Origin: Mycobacterium sp. DL440
GTDB taxonomy: Bacteria; Actinomycetota; Actinomycetes; Mycobacteriales; Mycobacteriaceae
Assembly (NCBI RefSeq): GCF_011745145.1
Contig: NZ_CP050191.1
Location: 5,968,473-6,032,472, forward strand
Direction: 5' to 3'
Length of the DNA stretch: 64,000 bases
Within the stretch, counting starts at the first letter, position 1. Every line of letters begins with the position of its first letter. This document shows positions 53,471-64,000 of the stretch, in pieces. The notes below the pieces were generated by a model. It did no database searches, was not told the DNA's origin, and was given only the letters and a program-made list of their open reading frames with translations. A program made the translations under genes and the position numbers.

Positions 53471-54094
53471 TCAACTGCCCTCAAACTGATTCTGGCCCAA
53501 GGACTCCACAAAGCTGGGTCCACGGCGGTCGAGTTCACGCCGGTACTCGTCGGCCCAGGTGCCGAATGGCTTGTGCGCCAGGTATTCATTGCGGAACCGG
53601 TCGTCTTCGGACACTTCGGAAACGCAGAACGACGGAATGGCGAGATCGACCACGGGCCCGCCCCGCTCGACTTCGGAGAGCAACAGCGGTGCGTTCCGCC
53701 CGAGGAACTGGTCGATGATCCAGCCGTCCTCGCCGAGCCACATCGAATAGCGAACCTTCGCGATCACATGTTCGGACCGGCCGACGATCTGTGCCGCGAT
53801 CAATGGATCGAGTTCGCGTTCGGCCTCGTAGCGGGTGCCGCCGACGGCGGGACCTTTGGCCGTCATGGTCCCGAGCGATTCATCCCCCAATGCCGCCACG
53901 AGCTCGGCGGGAGTCGCATCCAATTCAGCGGGCGCAGGGCCCTGTACACGGACGCGCACCGCGTATCCGTCGGACGCGAAAAGGTAGGCCTGGACGATCA
54001 AGGCTGGTGCGGGATCCGATGCAGCCACTGCGGGCAATTCGCGGACAAAGAACTTCCGCTCGAATTCGAAATCACCGAAACCGGATTCGGACAT
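53471..54094 (-). CDS. CYTH domain protein
   Basis: A protein of 207 residues with the CYTH signature near its start (EFERKFFV, an ExExK variant). Charged strands forming the triphosphate tunnel follow: YAVRVRVQGP, GTMTAKGPAVGGTRYEAEREL, VIAKVRYSMWLGEDGWIIDQFLG and LSEVER. CYTH proteins include class IV adenylate cyclases, thiamine triphosphatases and inorganic triphosphatases; triphosphate hydrolysis is most likely. ATG 54094 is used, with a GTG two codons earlier. It is 37 bases downstream of the GAP-family gene. Confidence 0.8.
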   Translation of the reverse strand: MSESGFGDFEFERKFFVRELPAVAASDPAPALIVQAYLFASDGYAVRVRVQGPAPAELDATPAELVAALGDESLGTMTAKGPAVGGTRYEAERELDPLIAAQIVGRSEHVIAKVRYSMWLGEDGWIIDQFLGRNAPLLLSEVERGGPVVDLAIPSFCVSEVSEDDRFRNEYLAHKPFGTWADEYRRELDRRGPSFVESLGQNQFEGS

Positions 54095-54131
54095 GCGCAC
54101 ACCGTAGCCCGGTCTGCGCCGAAAGCGTCGC

Positions 54132-54800
54132 CTATAACGCGTGAATTCCCTTGTAGAGCACGAGCAGGCCGATCACCACAAGAATCGCGGCAACCAAGAC
54201 GGCATGGTTGCGCTCCATCCATTCCTTGAGCCGGGCCAGCGCCGGGTCCAAACGCTCGCCGGACACCGCGTACGCGAGGATCGGCAGCGCCACGGTCGAT
54301 CCCGCTGCCAGCACGAAATAGAGCCCTGCCGCCCAGACGCCGGGCTGGCCGAGGCCGGCGCTGCCGATGGCCAATCCGGCTGCCGCGCAGATGAACAGCA
54401 CTTTGGGGTTCACCACCGTCAGTACGGCTCCGGCTGCTCCGGCCTTGATTGGCGTGAGTGTGCTGAGGCTGCTCATCCAACCCGGCATGTGTTCCGATTT
54501 CGCCCGGGTGAGAAAACGGAAGGCACCGAAGACGATCAGCGCGGCGCCCACCACGATGCGTAACCACGACGCCCACGTCGGGGGTTCGTCGAGCTCGCCG
54601 AGCAGGCCCGAGACGCCGACGAAAATTGCGGTCAGCGCGGCGAGGCCGAGAAACCAGCCCGTGAGGAAGGCCAGGCCGGCCGGTCGAGGGCGCGGGGTGT
54701 GCAGCACCAGCACGGCCGGAATGATCGACAGCGGTGACAGGGCCACCACCAATGCCAGCGGGATGAGTTCGGCGAAAACCGAACCCCAGCTTTCCGTCAT
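54132..54800 (-). CDS. GAP family (Sap-type) membrane transporter
   Basis: A protein of 222 residues with six helices: ELIPLALVVALSPLSIIPAVLVL, GLAFLTGWFLGLAALTAIFVGV, WLRIVVGAALIVFGAFRFL, IKAGAAGAVLTVVNPKVLFICAAAGLAI (in segments), AAGLYFVLAAGSTVALPILAYAV and AVLVAAILVVIGLLVLY. The layout and the NPK motif resemble the GAP/Sap proteins that help export surface lipids such as sulfolipid or glycopeptidolipids, distant LysE relatives. ATG 54800 is used. The next gene upstream on this strand is a glycosyltransferase, consistent with glycolipid work (inference). Confidence 0.78.
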   Translation of the reverse strand: MTESWGSVFAELIPLALVVALSPLSIIPAVLVLHTPRPRPAGLAFLTGWFLGLAALTAIFVGVSGLLGELDEPPTWASWLRIVVGAALIVFGAFRFLTRAKSEHMPGWMSSLSTLTPIKAGAAGAVLTVVNPKVLFICAAAGLAIGSAGLGQPGVWAAGLYFVLAAGSTVALPILAYAVSGERLDPALARLKEWMERNHAVLVAAILVVIGLLVLYKGIHAL

Positions 54801-54866
54801 GGCCGCCCTCTCGATGCAGTACCCGAGCAAAACCTAGCAAGCATCGAGCCACCTGGAGGTGAGTGC

Positions 54867-56051
54867 TCACCAACGCCCGGTCGCAACGTCCTCGACGGCA
54901 TCGGCGGCGTGTCCGGGCCCGCCGTGGGCATGGATCTCGTCGCTGATGGCGTCGAGGTTCGCTCGGATCTGCTGATCGGCGGCGATACCGATCACCGCAT
55001 CGCGGATCTCGGTGACGCTGGGCAGGTGGTCGGCGAGGTGTCGGCCGACGCCGACGGTCTGCAGACGGGCGGCATTGGCGGGCTGATCGACGGCCTGCGG
55101 AATCGCCACCATCGGCACCCCGAACCGCAACCCCTCGGTGCATGAGCCCATGCCGGCGTGGGTGATGAAGCAGTCGGCGCGACGCAACACCGCCGGTTGG
55201 GGGACGGTCTTGCGTAGCTGAACCCACGACGGAACCGCACCCAAGCCGTCGACGCCGGCGCGTCCGGTGGCCAGTACCAGCCGCCAGCCTTGTCCGTCGA
55301 GTGCTTCGATCACGTTGCGGTACACGTCGGCTCGGTCGGTGTAGGCCGTACCGAAGGCCAGCAGGGCCAGCGGGCCGTCGCCGCCCGGCGGGGTCCAGTC
55401 GCGCGGATCTTCGCGGCGCGGGTCGATGCACGGCCCGACGAACCGGTAGCGGTCACCGACCCGGTCGGCGTTCCGTTGCATCACGCGGGGGAGCAGTGCC
55501 AGGCAACGTTGCGGCAAACCGGTTACGTCGTCGAACGTCAGGCCCGACAGCGAATCGGTCAGCCAGTCATCGAACACCTGGTGGTAGGCCAGGCCGCTGG
55601 GGCTATTCAGGATGGGGCCGAGTATCTCGGCCATGTCGTCGTGGTAGCCGTCCCAGGCCACCTCGCTCGGCGACAGCTGAGCTGACGGCACCCCCCACTG
55701 CTCGGCGGCCACCGGACCGGCCATGCCGCCGATGTCGTAGAGCACCAGGTCGGGCCGATCGTCATCGAGGGCGGCGTGAACCTGGGGCAACACATGGATC
55801 GCCTCGTCGAGGAACATCCGCATGCCGGTCACCGGGTCGCTCTCGTCACCCCAACCCTCCGGTGCTCCCGGAGCGCCCGGGAGCACGGACGTGCACTCCA
55901 CGACGTCGGCGCCGGTCGGGCGAACCAGCCAGCTCAGGTGGCCGCTGACCAGGTAACTCACCCGATGGCCGCGGCGCGCCAACTCGTGAACCACCGCCAA
56001 ATGTGGGTACATATGGCTGGGAGCGGACGCGGCGACGACGGCGATGTGCAC
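54867..56051 (-). CDS. MGT-family (GT1-type) glycosyltransferase
   Basis: A GT-B fold glycosyltransferase of 394 residues. The N-terminal acceptor domain starts MHIAVVAASAPSHMYPHLAVVHELARRGHRVSYLVSG, and the donor domain has LALLAFGTAYTDRADVYRNVIEAL and VQLRKTVPQPAVLRRADCFITHAGMGSCTEGLRFGVPMVAIPQAVDQPANA, the UDP-sugar-binding signature of macrolide and glycopeptidolipid glycosyltransferases. The acceptor is unknown. It is divergent from clpB, whose HAIR element lies just 33 bases from its start codon, so HspR binding could affect it. Confidence 0.88.
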   Translation of the reverse strand: MHIAVVAASAPSHMYPHLAVVHELARRGHRVSYLVSGHLSWLVRPTGADVVECTSVLPGAPGAPEGWGDESDPVTGMRMFLDEAIHVLPQVHAALDDDRPDLVLYDIGGMAGPVAAEQWGVPSAQLSPSEVAWDGYHDDMAEILGPILNSPSGLAYHQVFDDWLTDSLSGLTFDDVTGLPQRCLALLPRVMQRNADRVGDRYRFVGPCIDPRREDPRDWTPPGGDGPLALLAFGTAYTDRADVYRNVIEALDGQGWRLVLATGRAGVDGLGAVPSWVQLRKTVPQPAVLRRADCFITHAGMGSCTEGLRFGVPMVAIPQAVDQPANAARLQTVGVGRHLADHLPSVTEIRDAVIGIAADQQIRANLDAISDEIHAHGGPGHAADAVEDVATGRW

Positions 56052-56083
56052 GCCACCGAGTCTGCCCGCCGAAAATTTTCAGA

Positions 56084-56104
56084 GTTGAGCGGAACAGACT
56101 CAAC
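56084..56104 (+). promoter_or_regulatory. HAIR element (HspR operator) of clpB
   Basis: GTTGAGC-N7-ACTCAAC matches 11 of 14 fixed HAIR bases. Its 7-base spacer is GGAACAG, which supplies the -35 of the overlapping sigma-H-type promoter. Confidence 0.75.
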
Positions 56105-56117
56105 CTTGACTACGTTG
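56091..56117 (+). promoter_or_regulatory. Sigma-H-type promoter of clpB
   Basis: GGAACA (56091-56096), 17 bases, then GTTG (56114-56117). The spacing equals that at dnaK. The -35 is embedded in the HAIR spacer, so HspR would block it directly. Confidence 0.65.
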
Positions 56118-56160
56118 TACATCGCGACAAGCATTTTCTCTATCGAAAAAGGGAGGTGTC

Positions 56161-58707
<2,547 letters not shown>

Positions 58708-58717
58708 GTTAGCCCGC

Positions 58718-58774
58718 CGAAACGGCATTCCAGCAGGCGTCCTCTCGGACTTTGTCTGCTGGAATGCCGTTTCG
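58718..58774. terminator. Bidirectional terminator after clpB
   Basis: CGAAACGGCATTCCAGCAG and its exact complement (19 base pairs, no mismatch) flank a 19-base loop between clpB and the convergent gene at 58786. TTAGC and GCTAA outside the arms could extend the pairing. Confidence 0.8.
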
Positions 58775-58785
58775 CGCTAATGGGA

Positions 58786-59865
58786 CTAGATGTTGAAGCG
58801 GCCGGCGAAGCCGCGCAGCGGCACGTCGGCGCTCGTCAGCAGCCCGGGCGAGGCCGCCACCACCGACGCGATGGCATTGAGTGCGGGCAGCCCCGTCACC
58901 GTCATGCCGATCGAGGCGAACGAGGTCGGATCAGACAGGTCCACACCGGGTTTCGGGAAGATCATGTGCTTGTTATAGACGCACGGATCGCCCTTGATCT
59001 GAGTGATGTAGCAGCCCTTGATATCCCAGCTCGGATCGGTGTGCGGGGTCATCTGCCATTCCAGATGGGTTTCGACGCGCGGCACGCCGTCGACCATGCC
59101 CTGGTATTTGATGTAATTGCCGCCGAGCGATCCCTTGGGCAGCGTGTACCAGCCCAGGTCGACATCCTTGGTGCAGGCGCCGAGTTCGTAGGTGAACTTG
59201 ACCTCGTCGAGCTCCAGCCCGAAGCAGTCGGCCATCATCAGCACGCTGTCGGCGAAGACCCGGGTGTATTTCTCCAACTTGCCGGGGATCGACGGGTCGT
59301 CGACGGGCAGGCCGTAGCCGACCTCGATCCAGGTGTCCTTGCTGTGATGGCATGACACGTCGACGGATTCGATGGTGGTGACGTTCTCGATCTCGGCGAC
59401 ATCGGCCGAACACACCACGCCCAGGATCTGGTTGACGCCGGGGTTCATGCCGGTGCCGTAGAACGTCGACCCACCCTTGGCGCAGGCGTCGGCCAGCAGC
59501 TGCGATACCGGCTTACCGGAGGGATGGGGGTGGTTGGTGTCGCGGTGCCAACCGGTGATCCAGTCCGCGGTGGTGACGATATTGATCCCGGCCTCAAGGA
59601 CTTTCACGTACAGGTCCTCGTCCGGAAAGACACCGTGGAACGTCAACACGTCCGGACGCGCCGCGATGATCTCGTCGATCGAGCCGGTGGCCACCACGCC
59701 GATGGGATCGATCCCGGCGATCTCACCGGCATCGCGACCGACCTTTTCCGGTGAGTAGCAATGCAATCCGACCAGTTCGAGATCGGAGCGATGGCCGAGA
59801 CGTTTGATCATCTCGGTGCCGACATTGCCGGTCGCCACCTGGAATACACGGATCTTCTCGGTCAT
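58786..59865 (-). CDS. Dihydrodipicolinate-reductase-like NAD(P)-dependent dehydrogenase
   Basis: A protein of 359 residues starting TEKIRVFQVATGNVGTEMIKRL, a Rossmann glycine motif (ATGNVG) of the DapB/amine-dehydrogenase-like family. It continues DVLTFHGVFPDEDLYVKVLEAGINIVTTADW and STFYGTGMNPGVNQIL. The family includes 2,4-diaminopentanoate dehydrogenase-like enzymes, and in mycobacteria many uncharacterised members sit with lipid or steroid genes. The substrate is unknown. ATG 59865 overlaps the Rieske gene stop by four bases, so the two products probably act in one pathway. Confidence 0.8.
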   Translation of the reverse strand: MTEKIRVFQVATGNVGTEMIKRLGHRSDLELVGLHCYSPEKVGRDAGEIAGIDPIGVVATGSIDEIIAARPDVLTFHGVFPDEDLYVKVLEAGINIVTTADWITGWHRDTNHPHPSGKPVSQLLADACAKGGSTFYGTGMNPGVNQILGVVCSADVAEIENVTTIESVDVSCHHSKDTWIEVGYGLPVDDPSIPGKLEKYTRVFADSVLMMADCFGLELDEVKFTYELGACTKDVDLGWYTLPKGSLGGNYIKYQGMVDGVPRVETHLEWQMTPHTDPSWDIKGCYITQIKGDPCVYNKHMIFPKPGVDLSDPTSFASIGMTVTGLPALNAIASVVAASPGLLTSADVPLRGFAGRFNI

Positions 59866-60893
59866 AGGGTGTCCACTTTCCTCACTCTTGCCAGATCTGC
59901 GGCACTGCCGCCGCGACCGTCGGGATAGAACTGCATGGCCCACTTGCGGATTGCGGTGAAGCCCTCGTACTCGGCGGTGGCCAGCGCCGGAGGATCGGAA
60001 TATCGCTGGTGTGACCAGATGTGAATGTCCTGGGTGAACTGGCGGATCACCTCGTCGCCGAATTCGGCGGCGCGCTCGGCGGCCCGGGGAGTGTCCTTGC
60101 CGGGGGTTCGGCCGATGTAGACCATGAACCGCACGTCCGAGGTGGACTCGTCGACGGGGGTGACCGCCGAGATGGTGCGGTTGTCGATCATTCCCCAGCT
60201 CTTGGTCACCGCGATGCCCAGACCGCCGTTGACCGCCTCCACGCCGCTGCGCACATCGTCGATCGACTGCTGATCGTCGCCCTCGAAGGTGATGGTGAAG
60301 TCGACGTAGGAGATGGGCGCGGCGAAGTCGTGGCGGGTGAATACCGGCACGATCGGGGTCTGGTGCACGTACTTGAAGTGCGCGAAGTCGACGCCGTTCT
60401 CCAGTACATACTGCGGATGAAGCTCGAGCGCCTCGCGGAACAGTCGCTGCTGGGGGTAATAGTCGGCCGCGCTGCTGCCGTCGGCGAACGACGCGAACAC
60501 GTCCGGCGCCTCGAAGAACGGCTCACGCCCCTCGATGTCGTGCCAGATGTAGATGGCCTCGTTGCGTTCGGCGACCGGGTAGGTGCGCATCCGGCGGCCG
60601 CGGTTGGGCCGCTCCTGATACGGGATGCAGACGTTGCGGCCCTCGGTATTCCACTGCCAGCCGTGGAACGGGCACTGGATGACCTCGCCGACGACGTGGC
60701 CACCGAATCCGAGGTGGGCGCCGAGGTGCTCGCAGAAGGCGTTCATCACGGTCACCTGCCCGGATTCCGAGCGCCAGGCGACCATCTCCTCGCCGAAGTA
60801 CTTCATGGCGTGCACAGCGCCGACGCCAACCTGGTCTGACCAGGCGACTTGGAACCATCCTGTCGGTTTCATCGACAACGGTGGTTTGGCCAT
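59862..60893 (-). CDS. Rieske non-heme iron oxygenase, KshA-like
   Basis: An oxygenase alpha subunit of 343 residues. The Rieske cluster motif is FCEHLGAHLG...CPFHGWQW (C-x-H, then C-x2-H), and mononuclear iron ligands are suggested by ENGVDFAHFKYVHQ (D-x-x-H-x-x-x-x-H pattern). Size and order resemble KshA, the oxygenase of 3-ketosteroid 9-alpha-hydroxylase, but the actual substrate is open. ATG 60893 is used; the frame runs open upstream through the TetR promoter. It needs a separate reductase, none of which is adjacent. The downstream dehydrogenase overlaps it. Confidence 0.85.
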   Translation of the reverse strand: MAKPPLSMKPTGWFQVAWSDQVGVGAVHAMKYFGEEMVAWRSESGQVTVMNAFCEHLGAHLGFGGHVVGEVIQCPFHGWQWNTEGRNVCIPYQERPNRGRRMRTYPVAERNEAIYIWHDIEGREPFFEAPDVFASFADGSSAADYYPQQRLFREALELHPQYVLENGVDFAHFKYVHQTPIVPVFTRHDFAAPISYVDFTITFEGDDQQSIDDVRSGVEAVNGGLGIAVTKSWGMIDNRTISAVTPVDESTSDVRFMVYIGRTPGKDTPRAAERAAEFGDEVIRQFTQDIHIWSHQRYSDPPALATAEYEGFTAIRKWAMQFYPDGRGGSAADLARVRKVDTL

Positions 60894-60909
60894 GACGCGA
60901 ATCGTAGGA

Positions 60910-60958
60910 GGTTCTGTGAAACTTTGGAAGAGTTTTGGTAGAGGGTTCTGCGAAACTT
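60910..60958. promoter_or_regulatory. Duplicated operator between the Rieske and TetR genes
   Basis: Two direct copies of GGTTCTGYGAAACTT lie at 60910-60924 and 60944-60958 (14 of 15 bases identical, starts 34 bases apart). Each holds an imperfect GTT-n-n-n-n-n-n-AAC dyad. Their place between divergent starts points to the adjacent TetR. Confidence 0.65.
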
Positions 60959-60983
60959 GTCCCGCCCGGCTAATCTCTCGGAG

Positions 60984-61628
60984 ATGACCGAGACGGAGGC
61001 GGGCGCGCGGCGGACCAACCGGCGCGGCCTCGCCACCCGGGAGAGCATGCTGGAAGCCGCGCGTAAGGCGCTGGCCACCGGCGACCCGGGAGCGGTGTCG
61101 GCCAACCGGATCGCCAAGGAGATCGGTGCCACCTGGGGCGCCGTGAAATACCAGTTCGGCGACATCGACGGATTCTGGGCGGCGGTCCTGCAGCGCACCG
61201 CTCAACGCCGTGCGGGCATGCTGAGCCGGCGTGACGACGGTGTGCCGCTACGTCAACGCGTCGCCGGCATCATCGACCTGCTCTATGACGGGCTGACAGC
61301 CAGCGATTCGCGGGCGATCGAGAATCTGCGCGCCGCGCTGCCACGGGACCGCGCCGAACTGGAACGGCTCTACCCGAAGACCGCAGCCGAACTCTCGTCG
61401 TGGGGACAGGGATGGCTGCAAACCTGTCAGCAGGCCTTCGCCGATCTCGACGTGGACCCCGAGCGGATCCGCGAGGTCGCCTCGTTCATCCCCGGCGCGA
61501 TGCGCGGCATCACCTCCGAGCGTCAACTCGGCACCTATACCGACCTCGATGTGGCCCGGCGGGGCCTCACCAACGCGATCGTCGCCTACCTCGAAGAGTC
61601 CCGGTTGCATCGCTCTGATCACCGGTAA
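60984..61628 (+). CDS. TetR family transcriptional regulator
   Basis: A protein of 214 residues with HTH text RESMLEAARKALATGDPGAVSANRIAKEIGATWGAVKYQFGDIDGFWAAVLQ, which is TetR-like. The ATG at 60984 is preceded directly by CTCGGAG, too close to be an ordinary ribosome site, so the transcript may be leaderless or start at the upstream ATG (60957). It is divergent from the Rieske oxygenase operon and probably represses it through the duplicated repeat in between. Confidence 0.87.
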   Translation: MTETEAGARRTNRRGLATRESMLEAARKALATGDPGAVSANRIAKEIGATWGAVKYQFGDIDGFWAAVLQRTAQRRAGMLSRRDDGVPLRQRVAGIIDLLYDGLTASDSRAIENLRAALPRDRAELERLYPKTAAELSSWGQGWLQTCQQAFADLDVDPERIREVASFIPGAMRGITSERQLGTYTDLDVARRGLTNAIVAYLEESRLHRSDHR

Positions 61629-61687
61629 CCGGGTTGTGACCTCACAAGGTGGGGGCATTTCCGCCGTCAACAAGTAGGCTAGGCCCG

Positions 61688-62554
61688 ATGGTCCCGCTCT
61701 GGTTCACGCTGTCCGCACTCTGTTTCGTGGGTGCGGCCGTATTGCTGTACGTCGACATCGACCGTCGGCGTGGGTTGGGACGGCGCCGCAAGTCGTGGGC
61801 GAAGTCGCATGGCTTCGATTACGAGCACGAGTCGCACGAGATCCTCAAGCGCTGGAAGCGCGGGGTGATGTCGACCGTCGGTGACGTCACGGCCAAGAAC
61901 GTCGTCCTCGGCCAGATTCGTGGCGAGGCGGTGTTCATCTTTGACATTGAAGAGGTGGCGACAGTGATCGCGCTGCACCGCAAGGTCGGCACGAACGTCG
62001 TCGTCGATCTGCGGCTCAAGGGCATCAAGGAGCCCCGGGAGAGCGACATCTGGCTGCTCGGCGCGATCGGTCCGCGGATGGTGTACTCCACCAACCTCGA
62101 TGCCGCTCGCCGCGCGTGCGACCGCCGGATGGTCACGTTCGCCCACACTGCTCCCGACTGCGCCGAGATCATGTGGAACGAGCAGAATTGGACGCTCGTC
62201 AGCATGCCGGTCACGAGTACCCGTGCCCAGTGGGACGAGGGACTGCGCACTGTGCGTCAGTTCAACGACCTGCTGCGGGTACTGCCCCCGGTCCCGCAGA
62301 ACGGCGTGGCACCGCAGTCCGGTCAGGGCAGCCAGGCTGCGCTGGCCCGTCGGGCAAGCTCGCCCAGCCGCCCGTTGGCGCCGACCCCGGCCGGGCGTCG
62401 CGAGCTGCCTCCGGGCCGGGCCGATGCGGCACCCGGACGTGGTGATGTGGGCCGTTACACCCAGCCGCGCCAGGAGCCGGGCCGCCCGGATGCGATCCGT
62501 CGCACCCCGCCGCCGGCCCGCAACGGGCGTCACGCACCGCACTACCAGCGCTAA
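61688..62554 (+). CDS. ttfA: TtfA-like protein (trehalose monomycolate transport factor)
   Basis: A protein of 288 residues. One N-terminal helix (WFTLSALCFVGAAVLLYVDI) is followed by a basic stop-transfer (DRRRGLGRRRKSWAKSHG) and a conserved cytoplasmic domain, with SHGFDYEHESHEILKRWKRGVM, IRGEAVFIFDIEEVATVIALHRK and TFAHTAPDCAEIMWNEQNWTLV. The last about 80 residues are Pro/Arg-rich. As I recall, M. tuberculosis Rv0383c, next to clpB, is TtfA, an MmpL3 partner needed to move trehalose monomycolate to the mycomembrane. Start ATG 61688 fits the family. Confidence 0.78.
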   Translation: MVPLWFTLSALCFVGAAVLLYVDIDRRRGLGRRRKSWAKSHGFDYEHESHEILKRWKRGVMSTVGDVTAKNVVLGQIRGEAVFIFDIEEVATVIALHRKVGTNVVVDLRLKGIKEPRESDIWLLGAIGPRMVYSTNLDAARRACDRRMVTFAHTAPDCAEIMWNEQNWTLVSMPVTSTRAQWDEGLRTVRQFNDLLRVLPPVPQNGVAPQSGQGSQAALARRASSPSRPLAPTPAGRRELPPGRADAAPGRGDVGRYTQPRQEPGRPDAIRRTPPPARNGRHAPHYQR

Positions 62555-62589
62555 CCGGCGCAACCGAGCAGTTAAGTACCCTCTAGGTC

Positions 62590-63366
62590 GTGCCTCGTCC
62601 CCTCGCGCTGATCACCGGACCGACCTCGGGGCTCGGCGCCGGATTCGCCCGCCGCTACGCGCGTAACGGTTATGACCTCGTCCTCGTGGCGCGCGACGCG
62701 GCACGGTTGGAACAACTTGCCGCCGAACTGCACGACGAAGCCGGTGCAGACGTCGAAGTGCTGCCCGCGGACCTCGCGTCCGCCCCGGACCGGTCCAAGG
62801 TCGCCGACCGGCTGCGCGACGGGGTGCAGGTGTTGGTGAACAACGCCGGATTCGGCACATCGGGTGAATTTTGGAATGCCGCCCTGGCGCAGTTACAGGC
62901 CCAACTGGATGTCAACGTCACCGCGGTGATGGAACTGACCCATGCCGCGCTGCCGTCGATGATCGAGGCAGGCAGCGGCACCGTCATCAATGTGGCCAGC
63001 GTCGCCGGGCTGGTGCCCGGGCGCGGATCGACCTATTCGGCTTCCAAGGCCTGGGTCGTCTCGTTCACCGAGGGGTTGGCCAACGGGCTGGGTGGCACCG
63101 GGGTCGGGGTGCACGCGCTGTGCCCGGGATTCGTCCACACTGAGTTTCATGCCCGCGCGGGCATCGACATGGCAGGCACACCGTCGTTCCTGTGGCTGCA
63201 GGTCGAGGACGTGGTGCGCGAATGCCTGGCCGACGTGGCCGCAGGCAAGGTGGTCATCGTGCCGGGCCTGCAGTACAAGGTGCTCACCACCGGGGGCCGG
63301 ATGGCTCCACGAAACCTGGTGCGTGCCATGACAAAAGCAGTGGGAAAAGGTCGTGGGAGAACTTAG
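62590..63366 (+). CDS. Short-chain dehydrogenase/reductase
   Basis: An SDR of 258 residues: [19 protein letters not shown] for cofactor, [22 protein letters not shown] catalytic Ser ([13 protein letters not shown]), and [11 protein letters not shown] as the Tyr-Lys pair. A final basic segment ([22 protein letters not shown]) follows. NADPH-dependent ketone or acyl reduction is likely; the substrate is unknown. It starts with GTG 35 bases after ttfA and precedes a lipoprotein gene by 12 bases. Confidence 0.88.
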   Translation: MPRPLALITGPTSGLGAGFARRYARNGYDLVLVARDAARLEQLAAELHDEAGADVEVLPADLASAPDRSKVADRLRDGVQVLVNNAGFGTSGEFWNAALAQLQAQLDVNVTAVMELTHAALPSMIEAGSGTVINVASVAGLVPGRGSTYSASKAWVVSFTEGLANGLGGTGVGVHALCPGFVHTEFHARAGIDMAGTPSFLWLQVEDVVRECLADVAAGKVVIVPGLQYKVLTTGGRMAPRNLVRAMTKAVGKGRGRT

Positions 63367-63378
63367 AACAGAACTGAC

Positions 63379-64000
63379 GTGGCAGTGCGGGCGCTGATCG
63401 CGGCGGTGATGGCGGTACTTCTCGTCGTTACCGCGGGCTGCACGTCCGATCAGCCGGAACGCACCTATGAAGCGTCGACCGCCGAGCTCGGCGAGTCGCT
63501 CGACATCCTCGGGTGGCATCTGAAGGTGTCGGATCTGCGGTTCGACTCCGAACATGTGCTGGTCGACGTCGAGGGCTCGGCCTCGGGCGATGCCCGTGCC
63601 AAACCCGAGGACATCCGGTTCGGTCTGTATGGCGCCCTGGCGCATCCGATCGAGGCCGACGCACTCCATGGCTGCGACGGGATGGACAACCTGGGCGTCC
63701 GGCCGTTATCGGCGCCGTCGCCTGACAAGCTCAGCGGCACAGTCTGTTTGGGGCCACAACGTGAGCAGAACCAGGTGCGCGGGATCTATGTGTACTCGCC
63801 GCGCGAGCGCATCCCGGGAACCACGGTGGCCTACCCGGCGGCCTTTCCGGTGGGGATGCTGCCCACCAGCGTCAACGACACCGGTGTCACCGTCAAGACC
63901 TCCAGCGTCGATGCATTCAGTGCCGACGGCGGTCAGTTGGCACCGACGGCGATCGGTGACCCCACGGCCTTCGCCGGCAAGGGGTACATGCTGCTGGGGC
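63379..64000 (+). CDS. Lipoprotein, function unknown (3' end outside the window)
   Basis: A frame from GTG 63379 stays open to the last base, giving 207 residues. The N-terminus is a lipoprotein signal: VRALIAAVMAVLLVVTAGC, with lipobox TAGC and the modified Cys near 21. The mature part has strands such as LDILGWHLKVSDLRFDSEHVLVDVEG, a Cys pair (HGCDGMDNLGV...GTVCLGP), and YVYSPRERIPGTTVAYPAAFPVGMLPTS. I do not recognise the family. It follows the SDR by 12 bases, so it is likely in one operon with ttfA and the SDR. Confidence 0.8.
   Translation, partial: MAVRALIAAVMAVLLVVTAGCTSDQPERTYEASTAELGESLDILGWHLKVSDLRFDSEHVLVDVEGSASGDARAKPEDIRFGLYGALAHPIEADALHGCDGMDNLGVRPLSAPSPDKLSGTVCLGPQREQNQVRGIYVYSPRERIPGTTVAYPAAFPVGMLPTSVNDTGVTVKTSSVDAFSADGGQLAPTAIGDPTAFAGKGYMLLG

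Overview
The window is a 64 kb chromosomal segment of a mycobacterium, most likely a rapid-growing Mycolicibacterium. The evidence is very high GC, frequent GTG starts, and many mycobacterium-typical genes: iniBAC with the regulator IniR, EtfD, a TtfA homologue, LpqJ, ESX-type Esp proteins and mycothiol-type DinB-fold enzymes. Gene order resembles, from memory, the M. tuberculosis blocks Rv0337c-Rv0344c, Rv0350-Rv0353 and Rv0383c-Rv0385. I see no rRNA, tRNA, IS element, prophage or CRISPR array. Coding density is about 90 percent. Three loci look broken.

Layout. 0-3.7 kb: end of a cytochrome P450, two small enzyme-fold genes, a YibE/F membrane protein and an AraC regulator. 3.8-11 kb: a GjpA-like porin gene, aspC, etfD (the membrane quinone reductase of fatty-acid beta-oxidation) and a truncated gjpA paralogue. 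11-22.8 kb is the ini locus. iniR and an upstream membrane-anchored Hsp70-like gene run leftward; an Rv0340-like gene, iniB, iniA, iniC and a second membrane Hsp70-like gene run rightward. 22.8-28.6 kb: a broken AbiEi/DUF559 gene, two small Thr-rich membrane proteins, an F420-type oxidoreductase, lpqJ, a diiron MBL-fold protein and a membrane protein. 28.6-33.7 kb: an arylsulfotransferase plus sulfonate-type ABC transporter operon with a divergent LacI regulator. 33.7-36 kb: DUF445 and Abi-alpha/DUF4393 genes. 36-40.5 kb: a LuxE/LuxC-like acyl reductase operon with an SDR and a TetR. 40.5-42.5 kb: a molbindin and sdaA under a tandem glycine riboswitch. 42.5-46.8 kb: dnaK-grpE-dnaJ-hspR. 46.8-50.6 kb: aldose epimerase, type II flavohemoglobin, and a frameshifted transporter gene with its TetR. 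50.6-53.4 kb: a small cluster of Esp-like ESX substrates and accessories. 53.4-64 kb: CYTH protein, GAP-family transporter, glycosyltransferase, clpB, a Rieske oxygenase/dehydrogenase pair with TetR, ttfA, an SDR and a partial lipoprotein.

How the genes work together. The ini region is a cell-envelope stress module: dynamin-like GTPases IniA/IniC, secreted IniB-type proteins, and the ATPase regulator IniR. Here it is bracketed by two Hsp70-like proteins that have a nucleotide-binding domain, one membrane helix and a long low-complexity tail. Repeated CCCCTA boxes lie in both promoter regions and are candidate shared operators. A second theme is proteostasis: dnaK and clpB each carry an HspR-type HAIR element together with a sigma-H-type promoter. 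The most novel candidates are the membrane-Hsp70 extension of the ini system and the Esp-like island.
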